This document shows, piece by piece, positions 8,728-16,246 of a stretch of DNA of 64,000 nt (position 1 is its first letter; every line of letters begins with the position of its first letter). Under the pieces are notes generated by a model. That model saw only the letters and a list, made by a program, of their open reading frames with translations, searched no databases and had not been told where the DNA came from. Both the position numbers and the translations under genes were made by a program. The stretch is taken from positions 1 to 64,000 of the forward strand of contig DWXJ01000032.1 in the NCBI GenBank assembly GCA_019119285.1, given 5' to 3'. Origin of the DNA: Merdimonas faecigallinarum. GTDB lineage: Bacteria; Bacillota; Clostridia; Lachnospirales; Lachnospiraceae.

Positions 8728-9390
8728 ATGAAGTGGAAAAAAAGAATATCGGTGTTATTCATACTGGCCGCACTGATGCTTTTTTATGGAAATATACCTG
8801 TTCTGGCTCATGACGTACCGGATATGAACCGGACAGGAACTATCAATGTGTCTGTCGAGTACGATGGCCAACCAGTATCCGGCGGAACATTGTCGTTGTA
8901 CCGGGTTGGAGACGTGGTGCAAGATGATGGAAACTTTGGTTTCGCATTGAATAGCGCTTTTGCTGGAAGCCAGGCTTCGCTGGATGATCTGGAGTCAGAC
9001 AGTCTGGCAAAGAAACTTGCTTTTTATGCAGAAGCAAATGGCCTTTCGGCTCAGACAGAAACGATTGGGACAGACGGACGCGTTGCATTTTCAGACTTAG
9101 AATTAGGACTGTATCTTCTGGTGCAGCAACAGGCAGCAAACGGCTTTGAAAAGATGGATCCGTTTTTGGTCAGTCTTCCGATGGTGGAGGATGGAACTTA
9201 CATTTATCAGGTGGATGCCAGTCCTAAGCTGGAGATAGAAAAAGCAGAAGTACCGCCGAAACAGCCCAAGACAGGAGATACTACCAGTTCAGCACCCTAT
9301 GTTGCTTTGGCTGGTTTGTCCTTGTGCATCATCGCTGTGGTTGGACGTATTTTATACGTACGCAACAGACAGAATCATTATGGGGAATAG
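8728..9390 (+). CDS. Minor or basal LPXTG-like pilin
   Basis: A 220-residue secreted protein with a signal peptide ending near VLAHD (about residue 28). One SpaA/CNA-B-like domain with a YLL-type strand follows (about 38-170), then a Pro/Lys linker and the variant sorting motif QPKTG near residue 179, a hydrophobic helix and a short basic tail. Small size, a non-canonical sorting signal and a place after the sortase fit a basal or minor pilin that could anchor the fibre to the wall. AGGAGGGAACATCGG supports the start. Its role is inferred from operon layout. Confidence 0.85.
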   Translation: MKWKKRISVLFILAALMLFYGNIPVLAHDVPDMNRTGTINVSVEYDGQPVSGGTLSLYRVGDVVQDDGNFGFALNSAFAGSQASLDDLESDSLAKKLAFYAEANGLSAQTETIGTDGRVAFSDLELGLYLLVQQQAANGFEKMDPFLVSLPMVEDGTYIYQVDASPKLEIEKAEVPPKQPKTGDTTSSAPYVALAGLSLCIIAVVGRILYVRNRQNHYGE

Positions 9391-10045
9391 GCGGATTGAA
9401 GATCTGACTGGCCAGACTTTTGGCTTACTGACTGTAATACAGAGAGCAGAGAGCCGGAATGGCCGTACACGCTGGTTGTGTCGTTGCGCGTGTGGCGGTG
9501 AAAAAGAAGTAGCAGCCAGAGATTTAAAAGCTGGAAGGGTAAAAAGTTGTGGTTGCCTGCGTCATAACAGAAGCAGGCAAATCATTGACTTGACCGGACA
9601 GCATTTTGGGAGACTGACAGCGTTAGAACCGACAGATCGCAGAGACAGGCGCGGCAATGTATATTGGCGCTGCCGGTGTGAGTGCGGAAATGAGATTGAG
9701 GCGACAGAGTATGGACTGGTCAGCGGAAATCGTAAAAGTTGCGGTTGTATGAAAAAAGAGAACCAGGATAAGATTGTGGATAGGTTACACCGGGTAGACG
9801 GTACCTGTATAGAATTTCTGGAAAAACGGAAATACAGAAGCGATAATAAGAGCGGTTTTCGAGGAGTGTTTCAGATGCCGAATGGCAGATACCGGGTAAG
9901 TATTGGCTTTCGCGGTAAAAGGATTTATCTGGGTACTTATCCGGATTATGATTCAGCTGTACACGTCAGATTGGATGCAGAAGAACGAATCTATGGAGAA
10001 TATCTGAATAACTATCGACGTTCGCAGAATGAAGATAAAGTGTGA
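9380..10045 (+). CDS. Double zinc-ribbon and AP2-domain DNA-binding protein
   Basis: A 221-residue basic, probably cytosolic protein. Two tandem modules each start with DLTGQ-x-FG and hold a C-x-C-x-CG pair plus a KSCGC pair (about residues 6-52 and 63-115), likely zinc ribbons. An AP2-type domain near residues 155-205 contains GFRGV, GRYRVSI and YLGTYPDYDSAV. Such proteins derive from mobile homing endonucleases, but no HNH or GIY-YIG nuclease motif is seen. The ATG at 9380 overlaps the minor pilin stop by 11 bases, so it is likely co-expressed with the pilus. A longer in-frame start at 9299 lies deep inside the pilin and is rejected. A regulatory role is a guess. Confidence 0.75.
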   Translation: MGNRRIEDLTGQTFGLLTVIQRAESRNGRTRWLCRCACGGEKEVAARDLKAGRVKSCGCLRHNRSRQIIDLTGQHFGRLTALEPTDRRDRRGNVYWRCRCECGNEIEATEYGLVSGNRKSCGCMKKENQDKIVDRLHRVDGTCIEFLEKRKYRSDNKSGFRGVFQMPNGRYRVSIGFRGKRIYLGTYPDYDSAVHVRLDAEERIYGEYLNNYRRSQNEDKV

Positions 10046-10047
10046 AC

Positions 10048-10103
10048 AAAATGTGAACGGGGCCGGGGGATTTCTGAAAATCCCCCGGCCCCGTTCACAT
10101 TTT
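10048..10103. terminator. 26-bp palindrome, second copy of the island-flanking element
   Basis: Perfect 26-base arms (10048-10073 and 10078-10103) surround a CTGA loop, with the same GAACGGGGCCGGGGGATTT core as 2385-2462. It lies between the convergent AP2 and argG genes and probably terminates both. Flanking bases extend the pairing imperfectly. Confidence 0.75.
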
Positions 10104-10112
10104 TGTTTACAT

Positions 10113-11339
10113 CTATTTGCTCTCTGTCTGTGTTTTCTGCATTTTCATAGCGCGCACTTTGAGCGGCAGGCCGAACAGGTTGATGAATCCGTCGGCGTCA
10201 TGGTGGTCGTAGAGATCACCGGTGGTGAAGCTTGCCAGGGATTCACTGTAGAGTGAGTAAGGAGAGGTGGTTCCGGCTTTGGTGATGTTGCCTTTGTAAA
10301 GTTTGAATTTGACCTCTCCGGTCACGTATTCCTGAGTACTTTCGATGAAGGCCTGGATCGCTTCGCGAAGAGGAGTAAACCATTTTCCTTCATAGATCAC
10401 CTGGGAAAGTTTGTTGGCCATGTCTTTTTTCACTTCATAGGTGGCCCGGTCTAACACCAGTTCTTCCAGCTGCTGGTGTGCCTCGTAGAGAATGGTTCCG
10501 CCCGGTGTCTCGTAGACGCCGCGGGACTTCATGCCTACGACGCGGTTTTCTACGATGTCGCAGATACCGATGCCGTGTTTGCCGCCCAGCTCGTTTAATG
10601 TGCGGATGATGTCGGAGACTTTCATCTCTACACCGTTGATGCTCTTTGGAACGCCTTTTTCAAAGGTCATTGTTACGTATTCCGGTTCATCCGGAGCATC
10701 TTCCGGCTTGGCGGTCAGCACCAGAAGTTCATCGTAGTTGGGTTCCAGGGATGGATCTTCCAGCTCCAGGCCTTCATGGCTGATGTGCCAGAGGTTCCGG
10801 TCGCGGCTGTAGCTGTGGCTTGCGTCGAAAGGAAGATCAATGCCGTGCTGTTTGCAGTATGCGATCTCATCTTCCCGGGACTGCATGGTCCACAGATCGG
10901 TCATTCTCCAGGGAGCAATGATCTTGATATCCGGAGCCAGAGCGCGGATGCTGAGCTCAAAACGGATCTGGTCATTTCCTTTTCCGGTTGCGCCGTGGCA
11001 GATGGCGACAGCGCCTTCTTTTCTGGCAATCTCTACCAGACGTTTGGAAATGGCCGGACGGGCCATAGCGGTTCCCAGCAGATATTTATTTTCATAGACT
11101 GCGTGCGCCTGTACGCAAGGCACAATGTAGTTGTCGCAGAAATCATCTACGATATCTTCAATATATAATTTGGAAGCGCCGGACATTTTGGCTCTTTCTT
11201 CCAGTCCGTCCAGTTCTTCGCCCTGTCCGCAGTTAACGCAACAGCAGATGACGTCATAACCAAATGTTTCTTTGAGCCACGGGATGACGGCTGTGGTATC
11301 CAGACCGCCGGAGTAGGCCAGTACAACTTTCTCTTTCAT
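10113..11339 (-). CDS. argG: Argininosuccinate synthase
   Basis: A 408-residue protein matching argininosuccinate synthase along its length. The enzyme condenses citrulline and aspartate with ATP to give argininosuccinate, the penultimate step of arginine synthesis. The ATP-pyrophosphatase loop is AYSGGLDT (residues 8-15), and the GATGKGNDQIRFE and SRDRNLWHISHEG blocks are intact. CAGGAGG precedes the start on the minus strand. It stands apart from argCJBD, faces the pilus island, and no argH or argF lies in the window. A CTTGCAT-containing AT-rich stretch upstream (near 11420-11435) resembles an ArgR box. Confidence 0.97.
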   Translation of the reverse strand: MKEKVVLAYSGGLDTTAVIPWLKETFGYDVICCCVNCGQGEELDGLEERAKMSGASKLYIEDIVDDFCDNYIVPCVQAHAVYENKYLLGTAMARPAISKRLVEIARKEGAVAICHGATGKGNDQIRFELSIRALAPDIKIIAPWRMTDLWTMQSREDEIAYCKQHGIDLPFDASHSYSRDRNLWHISHEGLELEDPSLEPNYDELLVLTAKPEDAPDEPEYVTMTFEKGVPKSINGVEMKVSDIIRTLNELGGKHGIGICDIVENRVVGMKSRGVYETPGGTILYEAHQQLEELVLDRATYEVKKDMANKLSQVIYEGKWFTPLREAIQAFIESTQEYVTGEVKFKLYKGNITKAGTTSPYSLYSESLASFTTGDLYDHHDADGFINLFGLPLKVRAMKMQKTQTESK

Positions 11340-11477
11340 CTTTGAAAACCTCCTGAATTTTGCAGTAATTTATAATGATTCTTTTTCTCAATGAATTGCA
11401 AGAAATACTATACACTAAAATTTATATTTATGCAAGAGAAAGTATAAAAATAATATCACAAAAAATGAGGAAAGCGG

Positions 11478-11533
11478 TTGACAGATCACAGGATGCCCGA
11501 TATTATATAGATAACCGATATATAGATAATCTA
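11478..11533 (+). promoter_or_regulatory. PadR-gene promoter with overlapping operator-like repeats
   Basis: TTGACA (11478-11483), 17 bases, then TATTAT (11501-11506). Two direct copies of TATATAGATAA (11504-11514 and 11519-11529) and the palindrome TAGATAATCTA (11523-11533) cover the -10 and start region. This suggests PadR autorepression. Confidence 0.6.
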
Positions 11534-11561
11534 CATAGTGCTGTAAAGGAGGGATCGAAAC

Positions 11562-11897
11562 ATGCGTATGGATAAGAGTCTGATTTCCGGAAGTACTTCG
11601 ATGCTGGTGCTGCGTCTTCTGGAAGAAGGGGATCTGTATGGATACCAGATGATTGAAAGGCTTAGGGAGCGATCCAATTATGTATTTGAACTGAAGGCGG
11701 GAACCCTTTATCCGCTGCTCCACGGGATGGAAGAGAAAGGCTTTCTTACCTCTTATGAGCAGGAGGAAGGCGGAAAGGTCCGCAAATATTATCATTTGAC
11801 CAGAGACGGCAAAAAGGCGCTGAAGGAAAAGGAGGAAGAGTGGAACACCTATCGAAGTGCAGTCGAGCGTGTGCTGCAGATGGGAGGTGCGCTGTGA
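11562..11897 (+). CDS. PadR-family transcriptional regulator
   Basis: A 111-residue winged-helix regulator. The PadR signature covers most of its length: SMLVLRLLEEGDLYGYQMIERL, then AGTLYPLLHGMEEKGFL in the wing and YYHLTRDGKKAL. AAAGGAGGG lies ahead; an ATG two codons later could also serve. Its stop overlaps the GTG start of the next gene, the usual arrangement of PadR with a HAAS-domain membrane protein, which it probably controls. Repeats over the promoter are candidate operators. Signal unknown. Confidence 0.9.
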   Translation: MRMDKSLISGSTSMLVLRLLEEGDLYGYQMIERLRERSNYVFELKAGTLYPLLHGMEEKGFLTSYEQEEGGKVRKYYHLTRDGKKALKEKEEEWNTYRSAVERVLQMGGAL

Positions 11898-13288
11898 AGC
11901 GGAGAGAATATCTGAAGACGATCACAGAACAGATCCGTTGTGAGAAAGCCAGGGAAGGGATTGCAAAAGAATTGAACGGCCACATTGAGGATCAGAAAGA
12001 AACCTTTTTAAAGGAAGGAATGACAGAGACCGAGGCAGAAGAGGCGGCGGTCCGGGAAATGGGTGATCCGGTGGCGGCAGGTGTGGAACTGGACCGGATT
12101 CATCGGCCGAAAATGCCCTGGGGGCTGATCGCCCTGATCGGAATCCTTCACGCTGCCGGATTTTTCCTGCGTCACCTTCTGGATGCCAGGATCGAAGGCG
12201 TGGTGTTTGTGTCATCCGGAGGATCCGGGATCCTGGGAGAAATCGTTTTTCTGCTTGCAGGTCTGGCTCTGATGATCGGCGTGTGTTACCTGGATTACAG
12301 CCGGATCGGAAGGTACGCAAAGGGAATCTGGTGGGGTGCTTTTGTGGTGTTGTTTCCGGGGGTGTGGTTTTTTGGCCCTGTTATCAACGGAGCGTCCTGG
12401 GGCGCCTATGGAATAGTGTTTAATCTGCAGTTGGTGCTGTTTCTGGCTCTGCCGCTTTATGGAGCCATCTTATTTCAGAGCCGGGGCGGCGGGTACCGGA
12501 CGGTAGCCGGAAATCTCTTTCTTATCAGCCTGCCGGTGCTGCTCTGCCTGGGGATCCCGAGCGCGGGCAACGCCATTTTCCTGGGAGGACTTCTGGTGGT
12601 TCTGATGTGCCTGGCGCTCTGGAAGGGCTGGTACCGCGTGAACAGGGCAGGGACGTTTCTGGCGATCCTTGGGATTTTCGTTGGTCTGCCGGCGCTTCTG
12701 GCAGTGCTGTGGTGGAAGGGTGCCTTTGGATTGCCGCCCCTGTATCAGATCGAAAGACTCCGGGCCATTTTCCGTCCTTCCGTCTATGCGCCGGAGATCG
12801 CAGACTGGATGGAAGGCCTGCGGCGGATCTTTCTATCGGGGAAATGGATCGGATCCGGAGGAGAACTTCCGCAAGACAGCTATCTGGCAGGAGACGGCAG
12901 CTCTTATATGCTGGCTTATATCGCAGCCAGTTTCGGCCTGCTTTTGGCCCTTGTGCTGACCGGGCTGATCGGATATCTGTTCTTCCGCCTGCTGCAGGTT
13001 TCTCTGAAACAGAGCAACCAGCTGGGAAGAATGATGGGAATCGGCTGTACGCTGGCGCTGGCGGCCTGGTTTGGTATCTATGTTCTGGTCAATACGGGAC
13101 TATTGCCCCGCGGATCGGTGTATTGTCCCTTCCTTTCCTTTGGAAATACCGGCATGCTGGTGACAGATGTGCTGCTTGGGATCTTACTTGGCATCTACCG
13201 GTATCAGAACGTGCCGCTTGTCACGACCCGTCCGGCGGGAGGAAAAAACGTCTGGCGGGGGAGATTCCTCTGGCAGGGAAGATCGTAA
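11894..13288 (+). CDS. HAAS-prefix, FtsW/RodA-like (SEDS) membrane protein
   Basis: A 464-residue membrane protein. Residues 1-70 are a cytosolic helical HAAS/permease-prefix domain with AEEAAVREMGDP; about ten hydrophobic segments follow. The C-terminal half resembles SEDS glycan polymerases (FtsW/RodA/SpoVE): GKWIGSGG, a periplasmic loop, and LVNTGLLPRGSVYCPFLSFG, which parallels the family's PFISYGG motif. At the place of the catalytic HTDFIF aspartate the sequence reads GSSYML, so glycosyltransferase activity may be lost. The GTG at 11894 overlaps the PadR stop. A longer frame from 11840 lies inside padR and is rejected. It may be a stress sensor or scaffold in envelope growth; the function is not established. 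Confidence 0.7.
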   Translation: MKRREYLKTITEQIRCEKAREGIAKELNGHIEDQKETFLKEGMTETEAEEAAVREMGDPVAAGVELDRIHRPKMPWGLIALIGILHAAGFFLRHLLDARIEGVVFVSSGGSGILGEIVFLLAGLALMIGVCYLDYSRIGRYAKGIWWGAFVVLFPGVWFFGPVINGASWGAYGIVFNLQLVLFLALPLYGAILFQSRGGGYRTVAGNLFLISLPVLLCLGIPSAGNAIFLGGLLVVLMCLALWKGWYRVNRAGTFLAILGIFVGLPALLAVLWWKGAFGLPPLYQIERLRAIFRPSVYAPEIADWMEGLRRIFLSGKWIGSGGELPQDSYLAGDGSSYMLAYIAASFGLLLALVLTGLIGYLFFRLLQVSLKQSNQLGRMMGIGCTLALAAWFGIYVLVNTGLLPRGSVYCPFLSFGNTGMLVTDVLLGILLGIYRYQNVPLVTTRPAGGKNVWRGRFLWQGRS

Positions 13289-13313
13289 CAAAAGAAATAT
13301 ATAGAAAATGAGA

Positions 13314-13366
13314 AAAATAGCTTGCATGTTTTATACAAATGGATGTATAATTATGCAAGCTATTTT
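13314..13366. promoter_or_regulatory. 14-bp inverted repeat with ArgR-box-like sequence
   Basis: Arms AAAATAGCTTGCAT (13314-13327) and ATGCAAGCTATTTT (13353-13366) flank 25 bases. GATGTATAATTATGCAAG (13342-13359) agrees with the Bacillus ArgR/AhrC box as I remember it (CATGAATAAAAATKCAAK) at 14 of 18 positions. It could be an operator for argC, a weak terminator for the SEDS gene, or both. Confidence 0.45.
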
Positions 13367-13381
13367 CTTGTGAAAATACCT

Positions 13382-13409
13382 TTGATTCTCAAAGGATTTC
13401 ATATATAAT
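13382..13409 (+). promoter_or_regulatory. arg operon promoter
   Basis: TTGATT (13382-13387), 16 bases, TATAAT (13404-13409), about 43 bases ahead of argC. The dyad CCTTTGA-TTC-TCAAAGG (13379-13395) covers the -35 and could be a further operator. Confidence 0.6.
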
Positions 13410-13452
13410 GGAATGCGTAAGTCAAGAGAAGAAATAAAGGATGTGAGCATAT

Positions 13453-14493
13453 ATGATAAAAGCAGGAATCATCGGCGCGACGGGTTACGCGGGAGCGGAA
13501 CTGGTGCGGATCCTTACAGGACATAAGGACGTGCAGATCGTCTGGTACGGGTCCAGAAGTTATATTGATCAGAAATTTGCGGATATTTACCGTAACTTTT
13601 TCCGGATCGTGGATGCCAGGTGCCTGGATGACCACATGGAAGAGCTGGCAGAGGAGGCGGACGTGATCTTTACCGCCACGCCTCAGGGGTACTGTGCCTC
13701 TGTGATCAGCGAAGCAATCCTGTCAAAAACCAAAATCATCGACCTGAGCGCGGATTTTCGTATCAAAGATGTAGACATTTATGAAAAATGGTACGGGATT
13801 AAACATCAAAGTCCACAGTTTATCGAAGAAGCTGTCTATGGACTTTGCGAGATCAACAGGGAAGAGATCAGGCAGGCCCGGCTGGTAGCCAATCCAGGGT
13901 GCTACACCACCTGTTCGATCCTGACGGCCTATCCGCTGGCAAAAGAAGGAGTGATCGACATGAATACCCTGATCGTGGACGCGAAATCCGGCACCAGCGG
14001 CGCGGGAAGAGGCGCAAAAGTTGCCAATCTCTTCTGCGAGGTCAATGAAAATATCAAGGCCTACGGCGTTACGACCCACCGCCACACGCCCGAGATCGAG
14101 GAACAGCTTTCCTATGCTGCGGGCGAGCCGGTCCTGCTCAACTTTACGCCCCATCTGGTTCCGATGAACCGGGGGATCCTGGCTACGGAATATGCGTCTT
14201 TAAAGAAACCTGTGACCATGGAAGAGGTCGGCAGGATCTATCAGGAGTATTATGGCGGGGAAAGATTTATCCGCCTGCTGGAGCCGGGGACCTGTCCGGA
14301 GACCCGATGGGTGGAAGGAAGCAACTATGTAGATATCGGTTTTCAGATCGATGCGCGGACCGGAAGGATCGTGATGATGGGAGCCATCGATAATCTGGTG
14401 AAGGGAGCGGCCGGCCAGGCAGTGCAGAATATGAATCTGATGTTCGGTCTTCCGGAAAACGAAGGACTCGATCTGGTCCCGCTCTTCCCATAG
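13453..14493 (+). CDS. argC: N-acetyl-gamma-glutamyl-phosphate reductase
   Basis: A 346-residue enzyme reducing N-acetylglutamyl phosphate to the semialdehyde with NADPH, third step of ornithine synthesis. The N-terminal dinucleotide fold begins IIGATGYAGAELVRIL; the catalytic Cys lies in NPGCYTTCSI near residue 150, with KSGTSGAGR after it and the substrate His in HRHTPEIEE. Full length. It opens a co-directional arginine block (argC, GNAT, argJ, argB, argD) with short gaps and a promoter just upstream. Confidence 0.97.
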   Translation: MIKAGIIGATGYAGAELVRILTGHKDVQIVWYGSRSYIDQKFADIYRNFFRIVDARCLDDHMEELAEEADVIFTATPQGYCASVISEAILSKTKIIDLSADFRIKDVDIYEKWYGIKHQSPQFIEEAVYGLCEINREEIRQARLVANPGCYTTCSILTAYPLAKEGVIDMNTLIVDAKSGTSGAGRGAKVANLFCEVNENIKAYGVTTHRHTPEIEEQLSYAAGEPVLLNFTPHLVPMNRGILATEYASLKKPVTMEEVGRIYQEYYGGERFIRLLEPGTCPETRWVEGSNYVDIGFQIDARTGRIVMMGAIDNLVKGAAGQAVQNMNLMFGLPENEGLDLVPLFP

Positions 14494-14524
14494 AAACGTG
14501 ACCGGTGATAAGGAGAAGGAGAAC

Positions 14525-14974
14525 ATGTATACAGTAAGAGTGATGAACAGCAGGGATTATGACCAGGTGTATGCGTTGTGGAAGACCATCAAAGGATTCG
14601 GGATCCGCAGCATGGACGATTCCAGAGAAGGTGTGGAACGGTTCTTAAAGAGAAATCCAACCACTAGTGTGGTGGCAGAAGAAGACGGAAAGATCGTAGG
14701 AGCGATCCTGTGCGGCCATGATGGAAGACGGGGCTGCCTCTATCATGTGTGCGTAGATCCGGCCCACCGGATGCGGGGGATCGGCAGAGCTATGGTAGGA
14801 GCGGCAATGAATGCCCTCAAAGAAGAAGGCATCAATAAGGTTTCCCTGATCGCTTTTACCAGAAATGACATTGGAAATGCATTCTGGAAAGAGATCGGAT
14901 GGACAAAGCGGGAAGATTTAAATTATTATGATTTTACATTGAATGAAGAAAACATCACTGCATTTATTCAATAG
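14525..14974 (+). CDS. GNAT-family N-acetyltransferase
   Basis: A 149-residue acetyl-CoA-dependent transferase. The acetyl-CoA loop is visible as HVCVDPAHRMRGIGRAMV near residues 76-95, and the C-terminal FWKEIGW strand is typical. AAGGAGAAGGAG just ahead fixes the ATG at 14525; an upstream in-frame start overlaps the ribosome site. It sits inside the arginine operon between argC and argJ, so an amino acid or N-acetylglutamate-related substrate is possible. It lacks the amino-acid-kinase-like domain of classical ArgA, and the family is too broad to name a substrate. Confidence 0.82.
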   Translation: MYTVRVMNSRDYDQVYALWKTIKGFGIRSMDDSREGVERFLKRNPTTSVVAEEDGKIVGAILCGHDGRRGCLYHVCVDPAHRMRGIGRAMVGAAMNALKEEGINKVSLIAFTRNDIGNAFWKEIGWTKREDLNYYDFTLNEENITAFIQ

Positions 14975-15001
14975 AAAGAGAAAGAAAGGAAGGATAGTTT
15001 T

Positions 15002-16225
15002 ATGGAGATCATTACCGGAGGAGTAACAGCAGCAGAAGGATTTGAAGCGGCCAGCACGGCGGCGGGGATCAAATATCAGGACCGCACCGATATGGCGCTT
15101 GTATACAGCAAAGAGCCCTGCGTGGCGGCAGGAACTTTTACTACGAATGTGGTAAAAGCGGCGCCGGTTCAGTGGGACCGGCAGGTCATTGACGGCAAAG
15201 GAAAGGTCCAGGCAGTTGTGGTTAATTCCGGGATTGCCAACGCCTGCACAGGTAAAGAGGGTCTTGGATATTGCGAGGAAACCGCACGTGCGGCAGGAGA
15301 AGCGCTGGGGATCGCTCCGGAATCCGTTGTTATCGGTTCAACAGGAGTGATCGGCATGCAGCTTCCCATCGAAAAGGTCAAAGCAGGGGTCCGGGTGCTG
15401 GCGGAGAAGAAAAACGGTTCTCTGGACAATGGCACGGATGCAGCCAGGGCTATCATGACTACAGATACCTGTGAAAAAGAGCTGGCAGCAATCATTAAGG
15501 TGGGGGAAAAGACAGTGACCATCGGCGGTATGGCAAAGGGCTCCGGCATGATCCATCCCAATATGTGTACCATGCTGGCATTTATTACTACAGATGCCGT
15601 CATCGGGCAGGAAACGCTGCAGAAAGCTTTAAGTGAAGATGTGCAGGATACTTACAATATGATCTCGGTAGACGGAGACACTTCTACCAATGATACAGTT
15701 CTTCTGCTGGCAAACGGACTGGCGGGTAATCCTGAGATCCGGTACGGCACTCCGGAATACGAGACCTTTGCCGGGGCCCTTCATGCGATCAATGAGTATC
15801 TGGCAAAGAAAATCGCAGGAGACGGAGAAGGAGCCACCGCACTGCTGGAAGCAAGAGTGGAAGGCTGCGAGAACAGGGAACAGGCGAAAACTCTGGCGAA
15901 ATCCATCGTATGCTCCAATCTGACCAAGACAGCCATCGCCGGCCATGACGCCAACTGGGGCAGGATCCTGTGTGCCATGGGATATTCCGGTGCGCAGTTT
16001 GATCCGGAAAATGTGGATCTGTTCTTTGAAAGCAAGGCAGGAAAGATACAGATCATTGAAAATGGAACGGCTCTTCCCTACAGCGAGACAGAGGCCGCAA
16101 AGATCCTCTCTCAGCCGGAAGTCACTGTGATCGCCGATGTAAAGATGGGAGAGGCAGGCGCCGCCGCCTGGGGCTGCGACCTGACGCACGGATATATTGA
16201 CATCAACGCAGATTACCGCAGTTAA
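15002..16225 (+). CDS. argJ: Glutamate N-acetyltransferase / amino-acid acetyltransferase
   Basis: A 407-residue ArgJ, which transfers acetyl from N-acetylornithine to glutamate and in bifunctional forms also uses acetyl-CoA. It is an Ntn-fold protein that self-cleaves before a threonine; the site is in MCTMLAFITTDA near residue 190, with KGSGMIHPNM just before it. The SDTSTNDT-like block appears as DGDTSTNDTVLL and the C terminus keeps GYIDINADYRS. Its presence means a cyclic acetyl pathway. Fourth step of the operon's ornithine route, spaced 27 bases after the GNAT gene. Confidence 0.96.
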   Translation: MEIITGGVTAAEGFEAASTAAGIKYQDRTDMALVYSKEPCVAAGTFTTNVVKAAPVQWDRQVIDGKGKVQAVVVNSGIANACTGKEGLGYCEETARAAGEALGIAPESVVIGSTGVIGMQLPIEKVKAGVRVLAEKKNGSLDNGTDAARAIMTTDTCEKELAAIIKVGEKTVTIGGMAKGSGMIHPNMCTMLAFITTDAVIGQETLQKALSEDVQDTYNMISVDGDTSTNDTVLLLANGLAGNPEIRYGTPEYETFAGALHAINEYLAKKIAGDGEGATALLEARVEGCENREQAKTLAKSIVCSNLTKTAIAGHDANWGRILCAMGYSGAQFDPENVDLFFESKAGKIQIIENGTALPYSETEAAKILSQPEVTVIADVKMGEAGAAAWGCDLTHGYIDINADYRS

Positions 16226-16246
16226 GTTTGGAAGGAAGCGAAAGAA

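Noticed and set aside
9299..9379. N-terminal extension of the AP2 protein starting at 9299
   Set aside because: These codons lie inside the membrane anchor of the minor pilin and have no similarity to the following zinc-ribbon module; the ATG at 9380 fits the family.
2385..10103. The two palindromes as attachment sites of the tyrosine recombinase
   Set aside because: The recombinase has a better matched pair of sites at 3432 and 3641 with arm-spacer-arm structure; the palindromes look like terminators and have no asymmetric spacer.
12607..13311. A 234-codon frame overlapping the SEDS-like gene
   Set aside because: Arg/Gly/Pro-rich out-of-frame translation without a start site; the overlapped frame encodes clear membrane helices.
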